The translations under genes and the position numbers were made by a program. The notes beneath the pieces are model-generated. The model did not search any database. It was not told the DNA's origin and saw only the letters and a list, made by a program, of their open reading frames with translations. Shown piece after piece: positions 1 through 8,541 of a stretch of 64,000 nt of DNA. The stretch comes from Crocinitomicaceae bacterium (GTDB lineage Bacteria; Bacteroidota; Bacteroidia; Flavobacteriales_D; Crocinitomicaceae). Each line of letters begins with the position of its first letter. Positions within the stretch are counted from its first letter, which is position 1. The DNA is taken from the NCBI GenBank assembly GCA_020436025.1, contig JAGQYP010000016.1, positions 1 to 64,000 on the forward strand, written 5' to 3'.

Positions 1-855
1 TTACCTGTACTCATATTCATTATTTTCTTTGGATCGTACATGGTTCGTTTGCGATGGATGGCCGGTTTCATTGCGGCTGCTTCTTACATTATCGCTTATC
101 AAATTTATTTGGTACAATTTTCTGATTTGACAAATGCCCAAATTGCCCTTTACAGCTTTGTAGCATGGATGACCCTCGTATTTGCTTTACTTGCTGGTCG
201 TATGGCCGAATGGAATAATAGAATTAATTATATCCAAAGGTTAACGATCAAAAAACAAGGAGAGATCATTTTAGCCGAAAAAGAATTTCTCTTGAAAGAA
301 GTACATCATCGTGTAAAAAACAACTTGCAAGTGATTTTGAGTTTGATCAATATGCAACTAAGAAATGTTGAAGATCGAACTCCTGAGATTCAACTAAAGG
401 ATATCCAATCAAGAGTGTTATCAATGTCTACCGCTCATCAGTGGGTTCGACAACAATCCAATTTTTCAATGATCAATCTATCTAAATTTTCAAATGGATT
501 GATTGACAATACCAGGAGTCTTTTTGACATCGAGGAAAGTGCTTCCCAAATTGAAATTGATGAAGCGATTGAAATCGATATTGAGCAAAGTATTCCACTT
601 GGATTGATCTTAAATGAATTGCTACTGATGAACAGAAATCTATTTGGAAAAGGCAAACTCAATTTCGGATTAAAAATACATAAGCAAGATGAACATATAG
701 AAGTTGTTTTTCAGGATACTTCACCTAGATCTTTTGCTGATTTTGTACTGAGTCAGGAATTAATTGAGACTTTAGCAGATCAGTTGGATGCCAAAATAGA
801 GCACAGGCACGATAATGGAAATCGTTTTCGACTGACGCTAAAAATCAGCAATTAA
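1..855 (+). CDS. Membrane sensor histidine kinase, HisKA_2 type, 5' end outside window, degenerate ATPase domain
   Basis: The frame is open from base 1, so the gene starts upstream; the ATG at 40 is probably internal. The visible N-terminal part has two to three hydrophobic segments, then a linker, then a HisKA_2-like dimerisation and phosphoacceptor helix with the motif EVHHRVKNNLQ (bases 298-330). The presumed phospho-histidine is the one before RVKNN. The C-terminal part aligns loosely to a HATPase domain: NEL of the N box is present, but the second catalytic Asn is replaced by Met, the DxGxG motif reads QDTSPRS, and the second glycine-rich box is absent. The family normally phosphorylates a response regulator; here ATP binding looks lost, so it may act as a pseudokinase or in a heterodimer. 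It converges on the amidohydrolase gene with a 5-base gap. Confidence 0.8.
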   Translation, partial: LPVLIFIIFFGSYMVRLRWMAGFIAAASYIIAYQIYLVQFSDLTNAQIALYSFVAWMTLVFALLAGRMAEWNNRINYIQRLTIKKQGEIILAEKEFLLKEVHHRVKNNLQVILSLINMQLRNVEDRTPEIQLKDIQSRVLSMSTAHQWVRQQSNFSMINLSKFSNGLIDNTRSLFDIEESASQIEIDEAIEIDIEQSIPLGLILNELLLMNRNLFGKGKLNFGLKIHKQDEHIEVVFQDTSPRSFADFVLSQELIETLADQLDAKIEHRHDNGNRFRLTLKISN

Positions 856-860
856 TAACT

Positions 861-2159
861 TTATTCCGACTTGTATTTATTCGAGTACGTTTCGTACAAT
901 TGCTGTTGACGATTGACCAAATTCAGAAATCTTCCATTCATGAAGGCCAAAATCACCTTGTTGGTTTTCATGTCTAAAGCATCTCCTTCCGAGACAAAGA
1001 AAGAAGCCAATTTCCCTTCTTCGACTGAACCTAAATCTTTATCGATACCTAAAATTTTAGCCACATTTAATGAAATCGATTGAACCGCATCTTCTTTACT
1101 CAAACCAAAAGATCTAGCTGTCCCGGCTTGAAAAGGAAGGTTTCGTGAGTTCATCGCTTCCATATCTCCGTGCATGCTCAAACAATATAAAACACCAGCT
1201 TCTTTTAATTTCAAAGGAAGTTTGTAGCGAAGATTCACATCATCTTCATCAAATTCCGGCAAACCATGAATCCGATCTAGAATCACGCTGAATTTATTTT
1301 CTTTCAATCGCTCTACCAATAGCCAGGAATCATAACCTCCCACAATTACAGGGAAATTGAATTTCAATTCTCTTGATAAGTCAATTATTTCATTGATCTC
1401 ATTAGCAAAATCCGCATGGAAATAAATTCTTTTTTCTCCATCAAAAACGCCTCGAAACGCTTCGAATTTTAGATTTTTTTGATCGTAATTTTTCTTCTCA
1501 CAATACGCTTTTGCTGATTTGATAAATTGAATGAGTTCATCACGATTCTCGTCGTATTTTTTGTTTTTTACATTCGGACCTGGATTCGCCCACCAACCTG
1601 AAGAAGTGATTTTTTCTGGCCAATTCACATGTATTCCATCCTCCATTTTCACAACAGCATCTTCCCAGTTCCAGCCATCTAAGGACACGATTGAAGACAT
1701 CCCGGAAACATATCCTCCGCGAGGAGTACATTGCGTATACAAAATCCCATTTGTTCGTACAGTATAAACAACTTCAGATTCCGTATTGAAGGCAATTCCA
1801 GTTTTCACATTAGGATTGTATAGTCCAGTTTCATTAAAATCCAATGTGGGTCTAACCGCATCAATTTCAGTAATTCCCAAAGTATTATTTGTATTGATAA
1901 ATCCAGGGTAGATGTGTTTTCCCGAAAGTTCAATTACCGTGTCGTATTCCGTTTTGTCTATGGTGTAAGTCAAGCCACTTTTAACAAGAGTAATTCGGCC
2001 GTTTTCAACACCAATCAATGCTCGGTCAATCACATCTCCATTACCTACATGAAGCGTTCCACCTTTGAACAATATTTTTCCCTCGTATTTCTCCATGGGT
2101 GTTTGACCAAGGGCTGAAAAAACTGGAACGAGCAGTAGAGTTAAAATAATATTTCTCAT
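861..2159 (-). CDS. Secreted amidohydrolase-like protein lacking the metal-binding HxH
   Basis: A 432-residue protein with a signal peptide ending near SALGQ. The N-terminal beta-sandwich typical of imidazolonepropionase-type amidohydrolases is visible (KGGTLHVGNGDVIDRA and a YPGFI strand). The C-terminal part has the usual NVAKILGIDKDLGSVEEGKLASF closing segment in shortened form. The HxH pair that binds metal after the first beta strand is replaced by NTN (YPGFINTNN), so hydrolase activity is doubtful. Its ATG overlaps the stop of the larger amidohydrolase upstream by four bases (ATGA), which indicates translational coupling and probably a joint role. Substrate unknown; the best alternative is a non-catalytic partner of the 1014-residue protein. 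Confidence 0.8.
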   Translation of the reverse strand: MRNIILTLLLVPVFSALGQTPMEKYEGKILFKGGTLHVGNGDVIDRALIGVENGRITLVKSGLTYTIDKTEYDTVIELSGKHIYPGFINTNNTLGITEIDAVRPTLDFNETGLYNPNVKTGIAFNTESEVVYTVRTNGILYTQCTPRGGYVSGMSSIVSLDGWNWEDAVVKMEDGIHVNWPEKITSSGWWANPGPNVKNKKYDENRDELIQFIKSAKAYCEKKNYDQKNLKFEAFRGVFDGEKRIYFHADFANEINEIIDLSRELKFNFPVIVGGYDSWLLVERLKENKFSVILDRIHGLPEFDEDDVNLRYKLPLKLKEAGVLYCLSMHGDMEAMNSRNLPFQAGTARSFGLSKEDAVQSISLNVAKILGIDKDLGSVEEGKLASFFVSEGDALDMKTNKVILAFMNGRFLNLVNRQQQLYETYSNKYKSE

Positions 2160-5100
2160 TCTTCTATAGTGTTACAGTGGTACAAATGACTCTTTTTCCT
2201 AGCAGGCTTTTTAAGATTTTCCTTTTTGGAAGCTGCTTCTATCATTTTCAATATTATAGATGATTTTTCCTCATTATTTCTAGTTCTAAGTTGGGCATCA
2301 GTATCTTTATCGTAAAGTAAATATCCGTCTACAAAAGTTTGTTCTACTTGCGCATTGATTGATAATGGATTATCTGACCAAATGACAATATCTGCATCCT
2401 TCCCAACTTTAATACTTCCAATGCGATCATCTAAGTGAAGTAATTTAGCGGGATTCAGCGTGACCATTTTCCAGGCATCTTGCTCAGTCATCCCTCCATA
2501 TTTGACCGTTTTAGCAGCTTCTTGATTCAGTCTTCGCCCCATCTCGGCATCATCTGAATTAATGGCGACAACTACCCCTTGTTCGTGCAGAATTGCAGCA
2601 TTATAAGGGATGGCATCTTTAACTTCATATTTATAAGCCCACCAATCGGAAAAAGTGGAACCACCTACACCATGAGCTTTCATCTTATCCGCTAATTTGT
2701 AGCCTTCCAAAATATGAGTAAACGTGTTGATATTGAAATTAAAAGTATCTGCCACGTGCATCAGCATATTGATTTCAGACTGAATGTAAGAGTGACAAGT
2801 AACAAATCTTTTCTTTTCCAATATATCCAGCATCATTTCCAATTCCAAATCTCTTCTTGGTTTGTGCGCATCATTGTGTTGCTTTTTAGGAAGGTTATTG
2901 TAGTCTTCCCATTTCTTTTTGTACTCTAGGGCTCTATTAAATGCATCAATATATACTTGTTCCACTCCCATTCTTGTTTGAGGATATCTTACTGTATTAT
3001 TCCCTCCAGAATTGGATTGTTTCACATTTTCTCCCAAAGCAAATTTGATAAATCCATCTGCATTCGGGATTAAATAATCCTGAGCCGGAAACCCCCATTT
3101 TAATTTGATCAAGGCACTTCTACCTCCAATGGGATTGGCAGAACCATGCAGCAACTGAGCGGTAGTTACTCCACCGGCTAACTGTCGATAGATATTAATG
3201 TCTTCAGGATTCACAACATCTTCAATTGTCACTTCAGCTGAATTATTTTGTCCTGCTTCGTTGACTCCCCTACTGATGGCAATGTGAGAGTGTTCATCCA
3301 CAATTCCACTGGTTACATATTTTCCTTTTGCATCGATCATCACCACATCCATGGGCAAACCAACTGTATTATTGCCGACAAAAGTAATTTTACCGTTCTG
3401 GATCAATAAGTTGGCATTTTTCAAAACGTGAGCATCTTCATTGGTCCAAATAGTTGCATTTTTGATAAAATAGGATCTTTGTTCAGGCAGAGAATCAAAA
3501 CCATATTCCATGTTTGGAAAGCGAATGGCCTTTTTGTAATCCAACGTATCAGATTCCAATTGAAAAGGTTTCTTTTTATCTTTTGCTTTAGTCGATCGAA
3601 TCAAGGACCACTTGAACCAATTTCCTGAATTGTAAGAAGCGTTCCCCTCGGCTACACCTAAATGACTGTAGAATGAGCCATTACAAGCTACTACGCCATT
3701 AAAATGACCATCTTTAATTGGAAGCATAAAGGAAAGTATTTTGCCTGTGTAATCTACATCCACTTTGGCTTTAATGGTATCTTTCTTCGTTCCTCCTAAT
3801 GAGTCAGCCACTTCAGCAATGTATTGTAATTCCGCTTTGTATTTTTCTCCTTTCTTAATAAATTCAATCGGATAAATTTTGCCATTGAGATTCATGTCGT
3901 ATTCTCCAGCAAGTTCGTTATCGACTAACTTATTTAATTGATGCCTCTTCCCTGTCACCCAATTTTCGAGAATTCTTGATTCGGGTCTTTCAAAATAATG
4001 AGGTTCTGTGATGATGAAATTCGCAAATTTCCCTGTTTCCAAAGTTCCTACCTGATCCGAAATCCCTAAAAATTCTGCGGGTGTTTGGGTTAGTTTTTGA
4101 ACTAATATATTCAAAGGCAAACCTCTTTTAATCATGGAAGCAAAACTGGATTTCAAATCTTTTAGTTTGGTATTTTCAGTTGTTAAAGCAAAGGGGACCC
4201 CAGCCAGATTTAAATAATAGGCATTTGAAGGTGATTCATGCCAGTTTTTCAATTCCTCCAGACTCACAAATCGCTGATCATAAGGATCTGAGACATCCAT
4301 GGGATCTGGGAAGTTCATGGGAATGATGTATTTCAACCCACTCGCTTTGATTTCGCTTAAACTTTCGTATTCGTCTCCTCCGGATCGGATGATAAAACTG
4401 AGTCCCAATTCTTTTCCCAATTTTGCAACACGTAAAGCCTCAAGTTTGTTGTTAACGACAAAGATCTTAGGCAATTTTTCATTTTCAATTTCTGCATTCA
4501 AGGTTAAATTTCCTTTGATTCCCTCCTGGTTTCTATACCATTCTAAGTCGTAAAAAAATTGTTTCAATAAAGCAATCGCTCCCATTTGGGAAGTGGGATA
4601 GGATTGTTTGGAACTCCCTTTACTGAATGAATAAAAGGTACCCGACTTTTCAATGATTACAAAACTTTTTTCGTTCTGATCCAAAGTAATAGCCATGGAA
4701 GATCCTCTGGAAATTCCATCCTTTCGATGCACATTGATTACACCAAACCCATGTTGAATCAATTCCTTTTTTTCCTTGAAATCATACTGAAAATTATGAG
4801 TTGGTTGAAACTCCGAATTCATGGCTTGATTCCAATAATATTGTTCTCCTTTCAAAGAATGCAATTGTTGCTGACGTGAAGTCTTTTTTATAGGGGCTTT
4901 ATCTACTCCATAATCCGAGCAAATCTCAACAAATGAAGGGTAAATCTCCATTCCTTCACAATTGATCTCCACCGCATTTTTGGGAACAATGGTCAAGAAA
5001 TTTGCACCACAGCTTAGAATTCTACCATATTGTACCAAAAGAATTCCATCCTCAATTATTTTATCTGAAGATGCATATATTTTGGCATGTTTAAAAGCGT

Positions 5101-5200
5101 ATATGGTAGGATCCGTATCCTCTACGCCATTCTTAGGTACATCTTGGGTGAAAGAATGAGTCAGAAATCCAAGAAACAACAAGAAAAACAGTCTTTTCAT
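2156..5200 (-). CDS. Secreted double-module amidohydrolase
   Basis: A 1014-residue exported protein with a signal peptide ending near THSFTQ. It contains two amidohydrolase modules. The first, roughly residues 30-440, has the family beta-sandwich and a closing GTLETGKFANFII segment, but its HxH position reads EICSDYG, so it looks inactive. The second, roughly residues 590-980, keeps DEHSHIA (HxH), a CHSYIQ histidine, a THILEGY histidine and NSDDAE near the last metal-binding aspartate, so it is the likely catalytic unit. Single-module relatives hydrolyse C-N bonds in cyclic amides, dipeptides or related compounds; the substrate here cannot be read from sequence. It is first in a two-gene operon with the degenerate 432-residue protein. 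Confidence 0.85.
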   Translation of the reverse strand: MKRLFFLLFLGFLTHSFTQDVPKNGVEDTDPTIYAFKHAKIYASSDKIIEDGILLVQYGRILSCGANFLTIVPKNAVEINCEGMEIYPSFVEICSDYGVDKAPIKKTSRQQQLHSLKGEQYYWNQAMNSEFQPTHNFQYDFKEKKELIQHGFGVINVHRKDGISRGSSMAITLDQNEKSFVIIEKSGTFYSFSKGSSKQSYPTSQMGAIALLKQFFYDLEWYRNQEGIKGNLTLNAEIENEKLPKIFVVNNKLEALRVAKLGKELGLSFIIRSGGDEYESLSEIKASGLKYIIPMNFPDPMDVSDPYDQRFVSLEELKNWHESPSNAYYLNLAGVPFALTTENTKLKDLKSSFASMIKRGLPLNILVQKLTQTPAEFLGISDQVGTLETGKFANFIITEPHYFERPESRILENWVTGKRHQLNKLVDNELAGEYDMNLNGKIYPIEFIKKGEKYKAELQYIAEVADSLGGTKKDTIKAKVDVDYTGKILSFMLPIKDGHFNGVVACNGSFYSHLGVAEGNASYNSGNWFKWSLIRSTKAKDKKKPFQLESDTLDYKKAIRFPNMEYGFDSLPEQRSYFIKNATIWTNEDAHVLKNANLLIQNGKITFVGNNTVGLPMDVVMIDAKGKYVTSGIVDEHSHIAISRGVNEAGQNNSAEVTIEDVVNPEDINIYRQLAGGVTTAQLLHGSANPIGGRSALIKLKWGFPAQDYLIPNADGFIKFALGENVKQSNSGGNNTVRYPQTRMGVEQVYIDAFNRALEYKKKWEDYNNLPKKQHNDAHKPRRDLELEMMLDILEKKRFVTCHSYIQSEINMLMHVADTFNFNINTFTHILEGYKLADKMKAHGVGGSTFSDWWAYKYEVKDAIPYNAAILHEQGVVVAINSDDAEMGRRLNQEAAKTVKYGGMTEQDAWKMVTLNPAKLLHLDDRIGSIKVGKDADIVIWSDNPLSINAQVEQTFVDGYLLYDKDTDAQLRTRNNEEKSSIILKMIEAASKKENLKKPARKKSHLYHCNTIEE

Positions 5201-5217
5201 AAAAGGGTTACTTTATC

Positions 5218-5225
5218 CAAAAGTA
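5218..5225 (-). promoter_or_regulatory. Candidate -7 box TACTTTTG for the double amidohydrolase gene
   Basis: On the minus strand this reads TACTTTTG, a match to the Bacteroidota -7 consensus TAnnTTTG, 17 bases before the ATG. No good -33 TTG is seen at the usual spacing, so support is moderate. Confidence 0.45.
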
Positions 5226-5242
5226 AAAATATTTTCAATAAA

Positions 5243-5266
5243 AAAGGGCCCTTTTTAGGGCCCTTT
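5243..5266 (-). terminator. Intrinsic terminator after the T9SS cargo gene
   Basis: A perfect 9-bp stem AAAGGGCCC/GGGCCCTTT with a six-base loop. Read on the minus strand it is followed by a T-rich run, as expected for a rho-independent terminator. It lies 20 bases past the stop of 5287-6198 and separates that gene from the amidohydrolase operon. Confidence 0.85.
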
Positions 5267-5286
5267 CACATATCATTCAAAAGAAA

Positions 5287-6198
5287 TTATTTCTTAACGA
5301 TAATCTTTTTAGTAGCGATAGTTGCTCCGTCGTCTCCTTTTAATTGGTAGAAGTAAACTCCGCTTTCCAAATCAGCTACATTAACTGTAACATTCAAGTT
5401 GTTTACAGGAATCGTCTTCATAACTTGTCCAGTCATGTTGATAACTGAAATAGTTCTTGCAGACATATCTGGCAACTCAATTCTGAAGTTATCAGAAGCT
5501 GGGTTTGGATATGCATTTACAGCATAATCATCATTCTCTTCAACAGACGCCATGTTCCCTACTAGAGTGATTTCATCCATCAATAAGTAAGTTCCATCTT
5601 GTGGATCTGGAACTGCAAAAGGGAATCCTGATACAAAATCCTTAGGGCTAGAATATGCTGAAATAGTAAGCAAATTGTGCGTACCAGTAGCAATAACTGT
5701 TAAAGGAATTGAAGTTGTCATCCAAGTTGTTTGAGATGTAGTATAAAACCCAATCCCTTGAGCCAATAATACGTCATCAGTATTACCAGCAGCCATTGTA
5801 TCATATACTTCAACTAGAACAGTTCCTAAAGTATCGTTTCCAACTGGAGAGAACTGATAGTAGAAATCAACTGAAACTGGGAAAGCAGCTCCACCGATTC
5901 CTTGCTCGTACAATCCAAATCCAGCAACGTTGTTACCAGTTACAGTAATTTGTGCTTGTGCAGCTAAAAATGTAGATAAAGCCGCATCATTTTCAGTTTC
6001 TAATCTCATTGCATTAGCAGTAGAATTAGCACCTGGTTGCTCTTGTTGCATAAATCCAAACCAATCATCTGGAGTCATGTAAGTAGCTACAGTTTGTCCT
6101 TGGAAAAATGGAGTCCATCCAGCTTCAAAATCTAAGTTTTGGGCCATTGAAATCGTTCCGCAAGCCAAGGCAATCATTGATAAGTAAATTTTTCTCAT
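5287..6198 (-). CDS. Secreted protein with T9SS type A sorting domain
   Basis: A 303-residue exported protein. A signal peptide (MRKIYLSMIALACGTISMAQ) is followed by an extracellular beta-rich domain of about 200 residues that resembles carbohydrate-binding or jelly-roll domains without a confident match. The C-terminal 75 residues form a T9SS type A sorting domain: YPNPASD motif, SVINMTGQ strand, GVYFYQLKGDDG and a terminal KKIIVKK. It should cross the outer membrane by type IX secretion and be released or attached to the surface. No catalytic motif was recognised. It is monocistronic, with its own terminator and about 100 bases of upstream spacer. Confidence 0.85.
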   Translation of the reverse strand: MRKIYLSMIALACGTISMAQNLDFEAGWTPFFQGQTVATYMTPDDWFGFMQQEQPGANSTANAMRLETENDAALSTFLAAQAQITVTGNNVAGFGLYEQGIGGAAFPVSVDFYYQFSPVGNDTLGTVLVEVYDTMAAGNTDDVLLAQGIGFYTTSQTTWMTTSIPLTVIATGTHNLLTISAYSSPKDFVSGFPFAVPDPQDGTYLLMDEITLVGNMASVEENDDYAVNAYPNPASDNFRIELPDMSARTISVINMTGQVMKTIPVNNLNVTVNVADLESGVYFYQLKGDDGATIATKKIIVKK

Positions 6199-6298
6199 AG
6201 AAATTAATTTTTAGTTAATAATTTAAAACCTGCCCGAATTTAGGGCTAAAATCCTGAAAAAAGGAAAAATTTAACAATAATTATTAACAAGTCTATCG

Positions 6299-8134
6299 TT
6301 AAAGTAGGGATTGAATATTACATAGATTGTAGTAATATCCTCTTTTGGAAATCAAGGTATCGTGGTCTCCAGACTCAACAATCTCTCCCTTGTTGATGAC
6401 ATAAATGGTGTCGGCATGCTTGATGGTTGAAAGGCGGTGCGCAATGACAATGGATGTTCTATTTTCCATCAACTTATTTAATGCATCCTGTACCACTTTC
6501 TCTGATTCCGTATCCAAAGCGGAAGTCGCCTCATCCAAGATTAATATAGGCGGATTTTTAAGAACTGCTCGAGCAATTGAAAGCCTCTGTTTCTGTCCGC
6601 CAGAAAGCTTATTCCCTCTTTCTCCGATATTCGTATTGTACCCTTCTTCCAAGGACATTATGAAATCATGTGCATTTGCAATTTTGGCCGCTTCCATAAT
6701 TTGTTCGTCTGTTGCATTGGGCATTCCAAAAGAGATGTTGTTTTTCACAGAATCGTTGAATAGAATGGCTTCTTGAGACACAATACCAATAATTTCTCTT
6801 AGCTCTTTTACTTTATTTTCCCTGATATCTACTCCATCAATAGTAATCGACCCATCATTGACATCGTAAAAACGAGGAACTAAGTCGGCCAAAGTGGTTT
6901 TTCCTGAGCCTGACTCACCTACCAAGGCGATAGTCTGACCTCTTTTGATTTCAAAATTGATATTTTGTAAAACCGGAATATCCGCATAACCAAAGCTTAC
7001 ATTATTGAATCGAATACTCTCTTTTACTTCACTTACTTCTTTAGGATTTTCCGGATCTCTTATTTTCTCATCTGCCAGTAAAATTTTATTGATTCTTTCG
7101 ATGGCTGCAGATCCTTTAGCGAGATTGGCCACAGAGGTTGCAATACCTTGAATGGGCCGCATCAATTGGGAAAAAACAATGATAAATCCAAGGAAGTCCT
7201 CACCTGTCAAAGAAGATTCACCTTTTAAGATCAAATTCCCTCCAAAGTAGGCAATACTTATGAGAACCAAACTTCCTAAAACCTCGTTCAGAGGACTTGC
7301 TAATTCTCTTTTTCGGAAGACTTTTGTGAGCAATCTCTTGTGCTCATCATTGTCCTTGTTGAATTTTTCTTCTACCTGATCATAGGCATTGAAAGCCTTG
7401 ATAATTCTCACACCACCAAATGCTTCTTCAATGATCGACATGACTTCACCTAGCTTGTCTTGACCTTGAACTGAAGTTCTTTTCAAACTCTTTTTGATAA
7501 TAGCTAAAATGGATGCAGATAATGGAAGTAGAATCAGTGAAAACAAGGTTAATTCAACTGAAACTGCGAAGAGAAATGTGAGGGTAATCAAAATTTTGAT
7601 AGGCTCTCTGAATAATACTTGCAAAGTATCCACTACTGAGATTTCAATTTCTCCAACATCGGCAACCATTCTGGACATCAAATCCCCTTTCTTTTCCTCC
7701 GTAAAAAAGGAAAGAGGAAGATGAATCGCCTTGCTAAATAGTGACTTTCGGATGTCCCTCACAACAGCCATTCGCATATAGGACTGGTGATAGATCACAA
7801 TATATCTGCAAATATTCTTTAGAAAAAAAGCAATGAGAACTAGAATACATATAAAAACTAATGCACCCATTGGACCGTGTTCAACGATATAGGTCTCCTG
7901 ATAATAATTATAGTATTTACTGATATAGGTAGGTAATGAGTTAAAATCCCACGTCGGCTCAACAGGATGTAAATTCTCAAGCTTTTCAGGTTTAAAAATA
8001 ATTCCCAAAAAAGGAATAAATAAAACCAAGGTAAAGAGCTCAAAAATAGCGTTTAAGACATGAAAAACGATGATCATCATCGCTCTGTAACGATAGCTAA
8101 AAGCCTGTTTAAAGACAGAAAATACGTTCTTCAT
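6299..8134 (-). CDS. ABC exporter, fused permease and ATPase (MsbA-like)
   Basis: A 611-residue half-transporter. Residues 1 to about 330 carry six predicted membrane segments of the type I exporter fold; the rest is the nucleotide-binding domain with Walker A GESGSGKTT near residue 405, signature LSGGQKQRLS near 508 and Walker B ILILDEATSALD. The length and order match MsbA/lipid-exporter and multidrug families. Family members work as homodimers and flip lipids or drugs to the outer leaflet. Lipid A or another lipid is a plausible substrate in an organism with LPS genes nearby, but the sequence alone does not settle this. Divergent from rbfA with 74 bases between them. Confidence 0.9.
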   Translation of the reverse strand: MKNVFSVFKQAFSYRYRAMMIIVFHVLNAIFELFTLVLFIPFLGIIFKPEKLENLHPVEPTWDFNSLPTYISKYYNYYQETYIVEHGPMGALVFICILVLIAFFLKNICRYIVIYHQSYMRMAVVRDIRKSLFSKAIHLPLSFFTEEKKGDLMSRMVADVGEIEISVVDTLQVLFREPIKILITLTFLFAVSVELTLFSLILLPLSASILAIIKKSLKRTSVQGQDKLGEVMSIIEEAFGGVRIIKAFNAYDQVEEKFNKDNDEHKRLLTKVFRKRELASPLNEVLGSLVLISIAYFGGNLILKGESSLTGEDFLGFIIVFSQLMRPIQGIATSVANLAKGSAAIERINKILLADEKIRDPENPKEVSEVKESIRFNNVSFGYADIPVLQNINFEIKRGQTIALVGESGSGKTTLADLVPRFYDVNDGSITIDGVDIRENKVKELREIIGIVSQEAILFNDSVKNNISFGMPNATDEQIMEAAKIANAHDFIMSLEEGYNTNIGERGNKLSGGQKQRLSIARAVLKNPPILILDEATSALDTESEKVVQDALNKLMENRTSIVIAHRLSTIKHADTIYVINKGEIVESGDHDTLISKRGYYYNLCNIQSLL

Positions 8135-8139
8135 GAGTG

Positions 8140-8147
8140 CAAATATA
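8140..8147 (-). promoter_or_regulatory. -7 box TATATTTG of the ABC exporter gene
   Basis: A perfect TAnnTTTG box on the minus strand, with only five bases (CACTC) between it and the ATG. A TTG on the minus strand ends 23 bases upstream (CAA at 8171 on the plus strand), at the far end of the accepted spacing. The position predicts a start of transcription at or next to the ATG. Confidence 0.6.
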
Positions 8148-8196
8148 TGTTTTTGCTCGAGTTAATTTATCAAACTCAATTTTGGTTAAAATATTG

Positions 8197-8204
8197 TACT
8201 TTTG
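8197..8204 (+). promoter_or_regulatory. -7 box TACTTTTG of rbfA
   Basis: TACTTTTG matches TAnnTTTG and ends four bases before the rbfA ATG, again predicting a leaderless or nearly leaderless mRNA. It faces away from the exporter promoter in the same 74-base spacer. Confidence 0.55.
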
Positions 8205-8208
8205 AGGC

Positions 8209-8541
8209 ATGAGTATTCGACAAAATAAAATTGCCAACGAAATTCAAAGGGCATTGAGTGTGTTTTTTCAGCAAGAAACCAATGGAATATGCAAAGGATC
8301 AATGGTTTCTGTTACGGTAGTAAGAATTACTCCAGACTTATCATTGGCTAAAATTTATGTAAGTATTTTCGCCGGACCTGAACCCGAAGAGGTATTGGAA
8401 AATATCAATGCTAACATGGGGCAAATCAGAGGTTACCTGGGTAATCAGCTGAATGGAATGCGAAAAATCCCTGAACTGATGATTCATATTGATGATTCTT
8501 TAGATTATGCTGAAGAAATCGATGAACTTCTAAAAAAATAA
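8209..8541 (+). CDS. rbfA: Ribosome-binding factor A
   Basis: A 110-residue protein with the full RbfA fold: N-terminal helix (IANEIQRALSVFF), strand SVTVVRITPDLSLAKIYVSIF, then GQIRGYLGNQLNGMRKIPELMIHIDDSLDYAEEIDELL at the C-terminus. RbfA binds the 30S subunit and assists maturation of the 5' end of 16S rRNA. The length is normal. It is directly followed by the permease gene, whose start codon abuts the rbfA stop, so both are one transcript. Confidence 0.95.
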   Translation: MSIRQNKIANEIQRALSVFFQQETNGICKGSMVSVTVVRITPDLSLAKIYVSIFAGPEPEEVLENINANMGQIRGYLGNQLNGMRKIPELMIHIDDSLDYAEEIDELLKK

